Under the pieces are notes generated by a model. That model was given only the letters and a program-made list of their open reading frames with translations, was not told the DNA's origin and made no database searches. Positions 47,434 to 56,262 of a DNA stretch of 64,000 bases are shown piece after piece. The DNA comes from Hyphomicrobiales bacterium. Lineage in GTDB: Bacteria > Pseudomonadota > Alphaproteobacteria > Rhizobiales > Rhizobiaceae. The position numbers and the translations under genes were made by a program. Location of the stretch: the NCBI GenBank assembly GCA_900466945.1, contig UBNV01000016.1:224460-288459 (forward strand), given 5' to 3'. Within the stretch, counting starts at the first letter, position 1. The number at the start of each line of letters is the position of its first letter.

Positions 47434-48609
47434 TTACGGCTTCAGGACGACCTTGATGCAGCTGTCCTGTTTGTCGCGGAACACCTTGTACATCTCAGGC
47501 CCCTCTTCGAGCCCGACGGTGTGGGTGATGACGAAGGAGGGGTCGATCTGCCCCTCCTCGATGCGGCGAATGAGATCATCGGTCCAGCGCTTCACATGGG
47601 TCTGGCCCATGCGGAAGGTCAGCCCCTTGTTCATCGCCATACCTATCGGGATCTTGTCGACGAGCCCGCTATAGACGCCGGGGATGGAGATGATACCGCC
47701 GGGCCGGCAGACATAGATCATTTCGCGCAGGACATGCGGCCGGTCATTCTCGAGCATGACCATCTGCAGGGCGCGATCGACCAGACTGTCCGGATGGCTC
47801 ATCGAGACGTGGCTTTCCATACCGACGGCATCGATGCACTTCTCAGGCCCCTTGCCCTTGGTCAGTTCGTTGAGCCGCTCGATGACACTCTCTTCCTTGA
47901 AATTGACTGGGATTGCCCCGCCAGCTTCTGCCATTGACAGCCGCTCGGGCAGATAATCGATCGCAACAACCTGGGCTGCTCCCAGCAACACCGCGCTGCG
48001 GATCGCCATCTGACCGACCGGGCCGCAGCCCCAGACGACGACGGTATCCGTTGGTTCGATCTCGCACTGCACCGCAGCCTGCCAGCCGGTCGGCAGGATG
48101 TCGCTCAGGAACAGCGCCTGCTCGTCGCTCATGCTGTCCGGCACCTTGATATGCGTGCTGTCGGCATAGGGCACCCGCAGATACTCGGCCTGCCCGCCCG
48201 GATAGCCGCCGGTCAGGTGCGTGTAGCCGAACAGACCACCCGTCGCGTGGCCGAACGCCTTTTCTGCCAGTTCCTTTTTGCGATTGCTCGTTTCGCAGAC
48301 GGAGAAGTTGCCGCGCAGGCACTGTTCGCATTGACCGCAGGAGATCGTGAAGGGAATGACCACCCGGTCTCCCTTCTTCAAGGAGCCGTTGAGGCCCGAC
48401 CCGACCTCGACCACTTCGCCCATGGTCTCGTGGCCCATGATGTCACCGGGCATCATAGCCGGGATCATGTTGTGGAAGAGATGCAGGTCCGAGCCGCAGA
48501 TCGCGCAACTCGTCACCTTGATGATCGCATCGCGCGGATCCTCTATTTCGGGATCGGAAACCCGATCACACCGGATGTCCTCCTTGCCGTGCCAAACCAG
48601 TGCGCGCAT
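47434..48609 (-). CDS. Zinc-dependent alcohol dehydrogenase (glutathione-independent formaldehyde dehydrogenase-like)
   Basis: This 391-residue MDR-superfamily enzyme has the catalytic-zinc region [12 protein letters not shown] and GHETMGEV. The structural-zinc cysteines are in [17 protein letters not shown], and the Rossmann segment is [14 protein letters not shown]. It is closer to the threonine/formaldehyde dehydrogenase branch than to ethanol dehydrogenases. The true substrate is unknown. The start at 48609 (MRALVWHG) has GAGGA upstream; the long frame to 48861 is not supported. It is divergent from a GNAT gene and followed by a co-transcribed membrane protein. Confidence 0.93.
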   Translation of the reverse strand: MRALVWHGKEDIRCDRVSDPEIEDPRDAIIKVTSCAICGSDLHLFHNMIPAMMPGDIMGHETMGEVVEVGSGLNGSLKKGDRVVIPFTISCGQCEQCLRGNFSVCETSNRKKELAEKAFGHATGGLFGYTHLTGGYPGGQAEYLRVPYADSTHIKVPDSMSDEQALFLSDILPTGWQAAVQCEIEPTDTVVVWGCGPVGQMAIRSAVLLGAAQVVAIDYLPERLSMAEAGGAIPVNFKEESVIERLNELTKGKGPEKCIDAVGMESHVSMSHPDSLVDRALQMVMLENDRPHVLREMIYVCRPGGIISIPGVYSGLVDKIPIGMAMNKGLTFRMGQTHVKRWTDDLIRRIEEGQIDPSFVITHTVGLEEGPEMYKVFRDKQDSCIKVVLKP

Positions 48610-48730
48610 CGGGTCTTCCTCGTTACTTTGTTCAGATCGATGCCAGCACAACAAGCCCTGCGCCGAACGGTTCCTTGAAGTTCGCGCCATACTCTCGACA
48701 AGCACCGGACCAATGATCATGCTGCCTTCC

Positions 48731-49186
48731 ATGACGACGCATCTGCCCCTCTCCGACACCGTCCCCGAAGCCGCCCGCGACGCGATCCTCGCCGGCATCA
48801 AGGCGCACAATGACACCCTGCTCGGCCCGACCGACCGACGTGATCTCTTCATCCCGATCACGACTGACGACGGCGCCGTCGACGGTGGGCTCGTCGGCTA
48901 TACCGGTCGCGGTTGGCTCTATGTGGAATTGCTCTCGGTCCCTGAGCGGCTGCGCGGTCAGGGCATGGCGGGCCGATTGCTGGTACTTGCCGAAGAAGAG
49001 GCCAAGGCGCGCGGCTGCATCGGCGCCTATATCGACACGATCAATCCCGTGGCTTGCCGTGCCTATGAGCGCGCTGGATACACGGTCTTCGGAAGAATTG
49101 AGAATTTCAGTCGGGGCCAGGATATCTGCTGGCTAATCAAGCGGTTCGACATCGATCCTGAATCGGGACAGCAGGATCAGTCGTGA
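48731..49186 (+). CDS. GNAT family N-acetyltransferase
   Basis: This 151-residue acetyltransferase has the acetyl-CoA-binding motif ([20 protein letters not shown]) and the C-terminal strand-helix [21 protein letters not shown]. Substrate unknown. The start is uncertain. ATGs at 48713, 48719 and 48731 are in frame, none with a strong ribosome site; 48731 (MTTHLPLSD) is taken because conserved-looking sequence begins there. It converges with a 28-residue membrane peptide gene across a hairpin. Confidence 0.88.
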   Translation: MTTHLPLSDTVPEAARDAILAGIKAHNDTLLGPTDRRDLFIPITTDDGAVDGGLVGYTGRGWLYVELLSVPERLRGQGMAGRLLVLAEEEAKARGCIGAYIDTINPVACRAYERAGYTVFGRIENFSRGQDICWLIKRFDIDPESGQQDQS

Positions 49187-49188
49187 AA

Positions 49189-49211
49189 AGGGCCGCGTAT
49201 CCTGCGGCCCT
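49189..49211. terminator. Bidirectional hairpin terminator
   Basis: AGGGCCGC and GCGGCCCT pair over GTATCCT, with TTTT on the minus strand. It lies between the convergent GNAT gene and the 28-residue peptide gene. Confidence 0.8.
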
Positions 49212-49219
49212 CATCCAAC

Positions 49220-49306
49220 TTAGAAAATCAGCTTGAACAACAGGACCACCACGATCAGGCCGATGAGGAAAATCGCGCCGATCGTACCACCGATGAATTT
49301 CAGCAT
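49220..49306 (-). CDS. 28-residue single-helix membrane peptide
   Basis: The frame reads MLKFIGGTIGAIFLIGLIVV and continues VLLFKLIF, a single hydrophobic helix with a short basic start. It has a well-placed AGGAG six bases before the ATG and a hairpin terminator directly after the stop, so a small membrane protein is plausible even though it is too short for routine gene finders. I know no named family. It could be regulatory or stress-related; no function is claimed. Confidence 0.6.
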   Translation of the reverse strand: MLKFIGGTIGAIFLIGLIVVVLLFKLIF

Positions 49307-49393
49307 GTCAGTCTCCTGTTTTATTCAAATGCGAACTGGACAGGGAAAACCGATCAACGCCCGCTTGGTTCCTTAAACAATCGACAGCGGCAC

Positions 49394-49963
49394 TCAGGCC
49401 GACGCATAGGCCTTGTTAGGCGCGAGATCATCAGCGGCCGATGTTTCGGCATTGGCCGCCTTGCAATCCCGCCAGGCAATCACGCCCTTCAGCCGCGTAT
49501 GTATGTCGTCACCCAGCGGCACCACCAGCACCCGGTTCGGATCGACCGGACCTGGAAAATCGAGCGCCTGGTAAGCCACCTTCTCGAAGCCGAGCGGCAT
49601 ATAGTATGGCGGGTCGCCGATCAGGATGACGCCTTCCGAGCCTTTCCGCCGCGCAGCCTCAATGGCGATCCGGACGAGTTCGCGGCCGATGCCCCGGTTC
49701 TTGTGGGAGGGACGCACGGCCAGCGGTCCGAGCAGATGCCCTTGAACGCCGCCAGCCAGAACCGGCGTCATGCGCACGGAGGCGATCGTCTCGCCATTGT
49801 CGGCGCAGATGAAGGAGAGCGACAGGTCGTGCTGCCCCTGCTCGCGAATGCGGGCTGCCGCACGCGTGTGCCGGCCAGGACCGAAAGCTTCTTCATTGAT
49901 GAGTTCGATGGCAGCGTCGTGCGACGCATCCTCGGTGAGGTAGACAAGGCCAGAGTGAAACAT
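49394..49963 (-). CDS. GNAT family N-acetyltransferase (YhbS-like)
   Basis: This 189-residue GNAT has the acetyl-CoA motif LGPLAVRPSHKNRGIGRELV and the characteristic GDPPYYMPLGFEKVAY stretch of the YhbS branch, with a C-terminal extension. Substrate unknown. Transcribed alone, upstream of the small membrane peptide gene on the same strand but about 90 bases from it. Confidence 0.9.
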   Translation of the reverse strand: MFHSGLVYLTEDASHDAAIELINEEAFGPGRHTRAAARIREQGQHDLSLSFICADNGETIASVRMTPVLAGGVQGHLLGPLAVRPSHKNRGIGRELVRIAIEAARRKGSEGVILIGDPPYYMPLGFEKVAYQALDFPGPVDPNRVLVVPLGDDIHTRLKGVIAWRDCKAANAETSAADDLAPNKAYASA

Positions 49964-50212
49964 GGATGACCGAAACCAGAATGACAGACAGCAATAGGGT
50001 TCACGCGCACGGGTGTCGTGCGTTCGAGAGCTTCAGCGTCGTCGTGGGTTCCGTGTGATGGTCATCGGGGCCTTCAGGTCTTGAGTTTCGTTCCGATAGC
50101 AGCAAAAATTCGGCTCGTCCAACGGAAAACGCACTGTTCATCCCATCGCCCCTCGCAATCGCGCCGGATCGCCGTATCTTCCGGGTCAAGCTGAAACGAT
50201 GAGGAAGTGACG

Positions 50213-51196
50213 ATGGGCAGACTGGTAGATGGCGTCTGGCAAGACGTCTGGTACGATACGAAATCGACCTCCGGGCATTTCAAGCGGGCCGACTCGAGCT
50301 TTCGCAACTGGGTGACCGCAGACGGCTCCGCCGGCCCTTCGGGAAAAGGCGGCTTCAAGGCAGAGGCCGGCCGTTACCACCTCTACGTCTCCTACGCCTG
50401 CCCCTGGGCGCATCGCACCCTGATCTTCCGCGCCTTGAAAGGCCTCGAAGACCTTATCTCGGTCTCCGTGGTCGATCCGCTGATGCTCTCGAACGGCTGG
50501 GAATTCCACGATCGCGACGGCGCCACCCCCGACCACCTGTTCGGCTCGAAGTTCCTCTGGCAGGTGTATGTCAAAGCGGATCCGAAACTTTCGGGCCGCG
50601 TAACCGTGCCGGTCCTCTGGGACAAGAAGGAGAACTCGATCGTCTCGAACGAGAGCTCCGAAATCATACGCATGTTCAACTCGGCCTTCGATAACCTGAC
50701 CGGCTCGACGCTCGACATGCACCCCGCGGATCTTCATGCCGAAATCGACGAGATCAACAAGCGCGTCTACGACACCGTCAACAACGGCGTCTATAAAGCC
50801 GGCTTCGCCACAACCCAAGATGCCTATGAAAGCGCGGTCTTTCCGCTGTTCGAAACGCTCGACTGGTTGGAGGAACGCCTGAGCAACCAGCGCTACCTTT
50901 CCGGCAACCGCATGACGGAGGCCGACTGGCGGCTCTTCACCACGCTCGTGCGCTTCGACCCCGTCTATGTCGGCCACTTCAAGTGCAACATCCGCCGCAT
51001 CGCCGACTATCCGGCCCTGTCAGGCTACCTGCGCGACCTCTACCAGACGCCTGGGATCGCCGAAACGGTCGAGATGCGCCACATCAAGCACCACTATTAT
51101 CGCAGCCACACCATGATCAACCCGACCGGTGTCGTGCCGGTCGGTCCCGATGAGGACCTGATGGTACCACATGGTCGAGAAAAGCTCAGCGCCTGA
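50213..51196 (+). CDS. Glutathionyl-hydroquinone reductase-like glutathione transferase
   Basis: This 327-residue Xi-class glutathione transferase (YqjG/EcmB type) reduces glutathionyl-hydroquinones. The catalytic cysteine is in YVSYACPWAHRTLIFRAL, followed by the family segment VSVVDPLMLSNGWEF and the C-terminal helical domain (LSGYLRDLYQTPGIAETVEM and HHYYRSHTMINPTGVVPVGP). The length equals the family norm. The ATG at 50213 is chosen over GTG at 50207 because GAGGAAG sits seven bases before it. Confidence 0.95.
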   Translation: MGRLVDGVWQDVWYDTKSTSGHFKRADSSFRNWVTADGSAGPSGKGGFKAEAGRYHLYVSYACPWAHRTLIFRALKGLEDLISVSVVDPLMLSNGWEFHDRDGATPDHLFGSKFLWQVYVKADPKLSGRVTVPVLWDKKENSIVSNESSEIIRMFNSAFDNLTGSTLDMHPADLHAEIDEINKRVYDTVNNGVYKAGFATTQDAYESAVFPLFETLDWLEERLSNQRYLSGNRMTEADWRLFTTLVRFDPVYVGHFKCNIRRIADYPALSGYLRDLYQTPGIAETVEMRHIKHHYYRSHTMINPTGVVPVGPDEDLMVPHGREKLSA

Positions 51197-51199
51197 GCC

Positions 51200-51706
51200 T
51201 TACCAGTAGTGCGCGGGAGAAAGCTCCCCGCGCAGTTCCGCGATCCGCCGCCGCGTCGCTTCGGTCGTCCCCTCTGGCAGCGCGTCGGCAGGGAAAAACC
51301 CGCATTCGGCAATCTCCCGGTCCGCCGCGCGTGTCGCCGTCTGCCGCACATCGACGCGATACAGCAACACGTGGTCGCGCCCGCTGATCCGCGCATTGAA
51401 ATAGACCTGGAAGAGTTCGGGGGCGCGCACTGCTTCGAGATTGCCCTCCTCCCGCATTTCCTTGAGGAGCGCCTCGATCGCCGTCTCGCCGCGCTCCACC
51501 CCGCCGCCGGGCATATGCCAGCCCGGAACATAGGTGTGGCGGACGAGAAAAATGCGGCCCGCTTCATCGAAACAGGCGGCCCGCACCCCGAGCGTCATGC
51601 CGCGACTGACCGCGAAATACACGTGCAGAATACGAACAAGGAACCTCTTTGGCCATCCGAGCCTTTCGCTATCGGTGCCGGTCCCGGCACGACCCGCTGG
51701 CCTCAT
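51200..51706 (-). CDS. Nudix hydrolase
   Basis: This 168-residue enzyme has the Nudix box GGGVERGETAIEALLKEMRE, continuing REEGNLE. An N-terminal segment (VRAACFDEAGRIFLVRHTYV) is typical of ADP-ribose or nucleotide-sugar pyrophosphatases. Exact substrate unknown. It is convergent with the glutathione transferase gene (three bases apart) and divergent from the phosphoesterase gene. AAGGAAA precedes the ATG. Confidence 0.9.
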   Translation of the reverse strand: MRPAGRAGTGTDSERLGWPKRFLVRILHVYFAVSRGMTLGVRAACFDEAGRIFLVRHTYVPGWHMPGGGVERGETAIEALLKEMREEGNLEAVRAPELFQVYFNARISGRDHVLLYRVDVRQTATRAADREIAECGFFPADALPEGTTEATRRRIAELRGELSPAHYW

Positions 51707-51747
51707 TTTCCTTGCCCCTCGGTTTCAGCGCCGTTAAGAGAAGCGCC

Positions 51748-52659
51748 ATGTTCAAGCTCGCCCACATCTCCGACGTGCATCTCGGCCCGCTGCCGAACCT
51801 GACGATCCGGGAATTGGCTTCGAAGCGAATTACGGGCTATGTGAACTGGCATCGCAACCGCCGCAAGCATCTTTTCCCCAATGCGCTGGAAATGACGCTG
51901 AAGGCATTGCGGGCCGAAAACCCCGATCACCTCGCAATCACCGGCGACCTCGTCAACCTCGCCTCCAAGCTTGAGGTGAAGCTGGTGGCGGAATGGCTGA
52001 AGGAAGCAGGCGCGCCGCTCGACACGTCAGTCGTCCCCGGCAACCACGACGCTTACGTACCCGGCGCCCATGAACGCGTGGTCCAAGCCTGGTACGACTA
52101 CATGCGCGGCGACGACGATCCGCTGATCTTCCAGGACGACCACAAGCTCTTCCCCTATATCCGCCGCCGTGGGCCCGTCGCTCTGATCGGCTGCTCGACC
52201 TCGCTCGCCACCCCGCCGTTCTCCGCCCAAGGCTATTTCAGCGGCCGCCAGGCCCGTGAAACCGCAGCCCTGCTGAAGGCCGCCGGCGAAGAGGGCCTCT
52301 TCCGCGTGGTCATGATCCACCACCCGCCGATCCGCGGAGCAGCCCCCCAGCACAAGCGCATGATCGGCATCCGCCGTTTCGCCGCCGCCATCCGCACGGG
52401 TGGCGCCGAGCTCGTGCTGCATGGCCATACGCATCTGAACACGCTCTACTGGCTGAACGATCGCGAAAAACAGGTGCCGGTCGTCGGCATTGCCTCGGCA
52501 AGCCAGGGCCCAGGCGCCAAGAAGCCCGCCGCCGGGTATAATCTCTTCTCGGTGGATGGCGAAGCTGGAAACTGGCAGCTCGACTGGCAGCGGTACAAGA
52601 TCGAAACCGAGGACGCGCCCCTGAAGCTCGACCACAGCCAGCGCCTTCTCGGCGACTGA
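51748..52659 (+). CDS. Metallophosphoesterase family protein
   Basis: This 303-residue calcineurin-like phosphoesterase has the five metal-binding blocks: HISDVHLG, ITGDLVN, VPGNHDAY, MIHHPPIRG and HGHTHLN. Family members hydrolyse phosphodiesters, including cyclic nucleotides and UDP-sugars; no more precise call is possible. The start at 51748 (MFKLAHISDVH) is supported by the conserved first block; an upstream extension to 51649 is antisense to the Nudix gene. Confidence 0.94.
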   Translation: MFKLAHISDVHLGPLPNLTIRELASKRITGYVNWHRNRRKHLFPNALEMTLKALRAENPDHLAITGDLVNLASKLEVKLVAEWLKEAGAPLDTSVVPGNHDAYVPGAHERVVQAWYDYMRGDDDPLIFQDDHKLFPYIRRRGPVALIGCSTSLATPPFSAQGYFSGRQARETAALLKAAGEEGLFRVVMIHHPPIRGAAPQHKRMIGIRRFAAAIRTGGAELVLHGHTHLNTLYWLNDREKQVPVVGIASASQGPGAKKPAAGYNLFSVDGEAGNWQLDWQRYKIETEDAPLKLDHSQRLLGD

Positions 52660-52661
52660 GT

Positions 52662-53438
52662 TCAGCCAGCCTTTAGGCTAGCGACAATAGCTGAAGCCGC
52701 CGCCTCCGGCACCTCGTCGATCAGCATGTGCCCGGCACCCTCGATCAGCGTCACCACGGCACCCTTCCAGATGGACCTGGCTTGCGTGCCCGGCAGGATC
52801 GGATCCTCCGTTCCCCACAACAGCCGAGTCGGAGCGCCAAGTCCCTCGAACGAAGAAAGCGGCAGCGTGCCCTGCCCGATCCGCCCGTCGGTATACGCGA
52901 GGAAGGAATTCAGGACCTCCATCAGCCGGTCAGTCGCCCCGGGAAGACGTCGAGCCTCTGCAAGCCGATCGAGACCCGCTGGGTCAGGCGTGCCTTCTGG
53001 AGCAAACATCGCAGCCAAGCCGAGTGCCAGTTCGTCGATCCCAACCGCCGAACCATAGCGCCGCAGCGCCTCGTGATTGATCTCGGGTCCGAAACCACCC
53101 GGTGCCAAGAGCGTCAGCGATTGCGCACGGGCTGATGCCTTGAGCGCGATCAGGCTGGCAATCGCCCCACCCATCGAATGCCCGCAGAGATGAAAGCGGG
53201 AAATACCGCGCCGCTCCAGATCGCCAAGAATCGCCCTGGCCATCACACCGGCATGTCCGACGCCCTCGGCGTTGAGCGAACGCCCATGCCCCGGCAAGTC
53301 ATAGACGATGAGTGGAAGCTCAGGATCCAGCTGCTCCACCACCGGCTCCCACGCAGCCCCGATCCCGCCAAAGCCATGCAACAGCACAAGCGGGGTCTTC
53401 GCCGAGGACGAATGTCGAACCTCGGCGAAGAGCGTCAT
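52662..53438 (-). CDS. Alpha/beta-fold hydrolase
   Basis: This 258-residue enzyme has the oxyanion region LLHGFGGIG, the nucleophile elbow LCGHSMGGAIASL (serine near 96), an aspartate in WGTEDPILPG and a C-terminal catalytic histidine in IEGAGHMLIDEVPEAA. This is the complete triad of the fold, resembling the lipoyl/biotin-precursor or ester hydrolases. Substrate unknown. It starts five bases after the leuA stop, so it is read from the leuA promoter. Confidence 0.9.
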   Translation of the reverse strand: MTLFAEVRHSSSAKTPLVLLHGFGGIGAAWEPVVEQLDPELPLIVYDLPGHGRSLNAEGVGHAGVMARAILGDLERRGISRFHLCGHSMGGAIASLIALKASARAQSLTLLAPGGFGPEINHEALRRYGSAVGIDELALGLAAMFAPEGTPDPAGLDRLAEARRLPGATDRLMEVLNSFLAYTDGRIGQGTLPLSSFEGLGAPTRLLWGTEDPILPGTQARSIWKGAVVTLIEGAGHMLIDEVPEAAASAIVASLKAG

Positions 53439-53443
53439 GGCGA

Positions 53444-55159
53444 TTAAGCTTTCGTCTGCTCGTCGAGCACGCGGTTCGCCGCCGAGACGATGGCTTCCAG
53501 CGAGGCCGTCACGATATTCGTATTGATGCCGGCACCAAACAGCTTGCCGCCCGCATGCGCCATCTCGACATAAGCGATGGCCGCCGCATTCGAACCATGC
53601 TGCAGCGAATGCTCGGAGTAATCCTGCACAGAGAGGTCGATGCCGAGATAGGTCGAGAGCGCATTGACGAACCCGTCGATCGGCCCGGTGCCCTTGCCCT
53701 CGATCCGCTTTGTCTCGCCATTGTCGGTGATTTCCGCCGCCACGACACGAATCCCCTTCTGGTCCGATCCGGCCGGATAGGTGTGGTGATCGACGAACTT
53801 GATGCGCGCGCCGGTCTGGTCGACATAACGCTCGATGAAGCGCTCGTAGATCGCCTTCGACGGCAGTTCCTTGCCGTCCTCGTCGGTAATCCTCTGGATG
53901 TCCTCGCGGAACTCGATCTGCAGGTTGCGCGGCAGGTTTATGCCATAGTCTTCCTGCAGGATATAGGCGATGCCGCCCTTGCCCGACTGCGAGTTGATCC
54001 GGATGATCGCCTCATAGGTGCGGCCGACATCCTGCGGGTCGATCGGCAGATAGGGCACTTCCCAGATCGGCGAATTCGCCTTCTTGATCGCCTTCATGCC
54101 CTTGTTGATCGCATCCTGGTGCGAACCTGAAAACGCCGTATAGACCAGTTCGCCGACGTAAGGATGACGCTCGGGAATGACCATCTCGTTGGAATACTCG
54201 TAGACCGCCTTGATCCGCTCGATGTCGGTGCAATCCAGCTGCGGGTCGACGCCTTGCGTGTACATGTTGAGCGCCAGCGTGACGATGTCGACATTGCCGG
54301 TGCGCTCGCCATTGCCGAACAACGTACCCTCGACACGGTCGGCACCGGCCATCAACCCGAGTTCGGTGGCCGCGATCCCCGTGCCTCGGTCATTATGCGG
54401 ATGCAGGGAAATCAGCACGTTCTCACGATTGTCGATGTTGCGGCACATCCATTCGATCTGGTCGGCATAGATGTTCGGCGTCGCCATCTCCACCGTCGAC
54501 GGCAGGTTCAGGATCAGCTTGTTCTCAGCCGTCGGCTTCACCTCGGCGATGACGGCGTTGCAGATCTCCAGAGCCACTTCCAGCTCGGTGCCGGTAAAGC
54601 TCTCCGGCGAGTATTCGAAGCGGTAGCCGCCACCGGCTTTCGCCGCCATGTCCATGATCATCTTCGCCGCATCGACGGCGATCTGCTTGATCCCGGCCAC
54701 ATCCTTGCCGAACACCACGCGACGCTGCAGTTCAGAGGTCGAGTTATAGAAATGGATGATCGGATTGGTCGCGCCTTCCAGCGCCTCAAACGTCCGCGTG
54801 ATCAGCTCTGGCCGGCACTGCACCAGCACCTGCAACGAGACATCGGCGGGCACACCGCCCTCTTCCACGCACCAACGCGCAAAGTCGAAATCGGTCTGCG
54901 ACGCCGAGGGAAAGCCAATTTCGATTTCCTTGAAGCCCATGTCGAGCAAGAGCTGGAACATCCGCGCCTTGCGGTCATGACCCATCGGGTTGACCAGCGA
55001 CTGGTTGCCGTCGCGCAGATCGACCGAGCACCAGATCGGCGCCTTGTCGATCACCTTCGACGGCCAGGTGCGGTCGGCAATGTCGATCTGCGGGTAAGGG
55101 CGATATTTCTGCGAAGCGTCCGGCATGCCCTGCTTCACGGTATGGGTCTTCAAAATCAT
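53444..55159 (-). CDS. leuA: 2-isopropylmalate synthase
   Basis: This 571-residue first enzyme of leucine synthesis condenses acetyl-CoA with 2-oxoisovalerate. It has the DRE-TIM motif VDLRDGNQSL, the metal-binding HPHNDRGTG, and a C-terminal LeuA regulatory dimer domain (VEMAHAGGKLFGAGINTNIV). The sequence is the longer LeuA2-like type also found in yeast and Corynebacterium. The start at 55159 (MILKTHTVKQGMPDAS) is favoured over the frame opening at 55234. I found no leader peptide rich in leucine codons upstream. The alpha/beta hydrolase gene follows with a five-base gap. Confidence 0.95.
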   Translation of the reverse strand: MILKTHTVKQGMPDASQKYRPYPQIDIADRTWPSKVIDKAPIWCSVDLRDGNQSLVNPMGHDRKARMFQLLLDMGFKEIEIGFPSASQTDFDFARWCVEEGGVPADVSLQVLVQCRPELITRTFEALEGATNPIIHFYNSTSELQRRVVFGKDVAGIKQIAVDAAKMIMDMAAKAGGGYRFEYSPESFTGTELEVALEICNAVIAEVKPTAENKLILNLPSTVEMATPNIYADQIEWMCRNIDNRENVLISLHPHNDRGTGIAATELGLMAGADRVEGTLFGNGERTGNVDIVTLALNMYTQGVDPQLDCTDIERIKAVYEYSNEMVIPERHPYVGELVYTAFSGSHQDAINKGMKAIKKANSPIWEVPYLPIDPQDVGRTYEAIIRINSQSGKGGIAYILQEDYGINLPRNLQIEFREDIQRITDEDGKELPSKAIYERFIERYVDQTGARIKFVDHHTYPAGSDQKGIRVVAAEITDNGETKRIEGKGTGPIDGFVNALSTYLGIDLSVQDYSEHSLQHGSNAAAIAYVEMAHAGGKLFGAGINTNIVTASLEAIVSAANRVLDEQTKA

Positions 55160-55486
55160 CGTCTTCGTCTCTTCTCGTCCTCGGGCGGCTGCCATGGCTG
55201 ATAACAAATCATCAAAGCTTTGGCACGCGCGCACAGACCCTTTTCAAGGGATGGATTGCATTACAAAGGGGATTTCGAGGAGCAATCGCCAAACGGCTGA
55301 CCCGGCCGCCGGGCGCTCCTCAATGGACCCGGCAACCGCGGATAAGGCCGAGAAGAAGAAGCGAGTTTGGCACCGACGCGACGAAGCCGGCCGCAGAGCG
55401 GGCCGTCATGTCAGTCGCAGCAATAGTCGTGCCGTTGGTCTTCATCGGATCAGGAATAACGCGATGAATTGAATCACGCAAGGGTG
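55160..55486. other. Intergenic region upstream of leuA, 327 bases
   Basis: No clear promoter, riboswitch or leader peptide is visible. A plus-strand frame of 49 codons (55323-55472; MDPATADKAEKKKRVWHRRD start, very basic) is present but has no good ribosome site, and I do not call it as a gene. Confidence 0.4.
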
Positions 55487-55735
55487 TTATTCGGCGGCGA
55501 ATGGTCGTGCCGCGTCGAGTTTTTCGCGTAGCCAGTCTTCAAGCAAGGAATCTACGGATACACCGAGTTCCTTCGCCTGACGCTCCAGCCTGAGCTTCGT
55601 TCCCAGCTTGATGGTGATGGTCAACTCAACAGGCTCAAGGTTGGGACGCGTCGCCGTGCTCCAGTCGACGTACTCGCTGATATCCTCGCCGTCATCAAAC
55701 TTCCGATCAAATTCTTCAGCGCTGATTGTCTTCAT
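55487..55735 (-). CDS. brnA: BrnA family antitoxin
   Basis: This 82-residue protein has an N-terminal toxin-binding part (MKTISAEEFDRKFDDGEDIS) and a C-terminal ribbon-helix-helix segment (VELTITIKLGTKLRLERQAK ... VSVDSLLEDWLREKL). It is predicted to neutralise BrnT and to repress the operon. Its start lies 20 bases inside the end of brnT, the usual toxin-first order with overlap. Confidence 0.9.
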   Translation of the reverse strand: MKTISAEEFDRKFDDGEDISEYVDWSTATRPNLEPVELTITIKLGTKLRLERQAKELGVSVDSLLEDWLREKLDAARPFAAE

Positions 55736-55985
55736 AGCGACGCCTCTCCTGAATTCTCGCTCGGCGTACAGAGATAATCCGTACCCGCTCGGCCCGCAGA
55801 ACGTAAATACCTGTCCATAGATTGCCAGCGATCCGACCGATACGTATCCGCCTTGCTTCCGCCGCGTGCACAGCATCCGCATCGACGGCAAAGAAATCAT
55901 ACCACAACTCCTGCGCCGCCACGAAATCGATTCCGTGCTTCGCCTTGTTCATCTCGCTTTTGGCCGGATCGAATTCGAACTCCAT
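55716..55985 (-). CDS. brnT: BrnT family toxin
   Basis: This 89-residue small RelE-fold ribonuclease toxin has the family opening FEFDPAKSEMNKAKHGIDF followed by the beta core (VLRAERVRIISVRRARIQER) carrying the arginines of the active site. BrnT cleaves mRNA and is held by BrnA. The start at 55985 (MEFEFDPAK) is favoured over the TTG at 55991. It is first in the operon and overlaps brnA by 20 bases. Confidence 0.9.
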   Translation of the reverse strand: MEFEFDPAKSEMNKAKHGIDFVAAQELWYDFFAVDADAVHAAEARRIRIGRIAGNLWTGIYVLRAERVRIISVRRARIQERRRYEDNQR

Positions 55986-56037
55986 GCGCAAAACCTAGCG
56001 CAACCTTGACGATTGCACCAGATTCGACACATCCTAT

Positions 56038-56262
56038 TCACCGCCGCCCGAACTGTGCGATCAAGGCCGCAACCAGGAAGCCAAGCGCAATCACTCCCCA
56101 CACCATTCCACCATCGGTGACATTGCTGCCGTCAGACGTCACACAACTCGATTGTGATGCGGCGATACAGTCGCGCCAGATCCAGTAGCGGCTGTAGAAG
56201 ACGAAGCCGAAAAAACCTGCCGCAAGGCCCAGGAAAATCGCGCGGATGCGTATCCGTCTCAT
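56038..56262 (-). CDS. Small two-helix membrane protein after benE
   Basis: This 74-residue protein has a basic N-terminus (MRRIRIR), helix 1 (about 8-25; AIFLGLAAGFFGFVFYSRYW), a hydrophilic loop with two cysteines (DCIAASQSSC) and helix 2 (about 52-69; GMVWGVIALGFLVAALIAQF). Its start overlaps the stop of the benE-like gene (ATGA), which shows co-translation. No family recognised. Only this last part of the longer frame reaching 57276 is a gene; the rest is in a different frame from benE. Confidence 0.65.
   Translation of the reverse strand: MRRIRIRAIFLGLAAGFFGFVFYSRYWIWRDCIAASQSSCVTSDGSNVTDGGMVWGVIALGFLVAALIAQFGRR

Noticed and set aside
55160..55486. Leucine-codon leader peptide or attenuator upstream of leuA
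   Set aside because: No short frame rich in Leu codons and no pair of alternative hairpins was visible on the minus strand.
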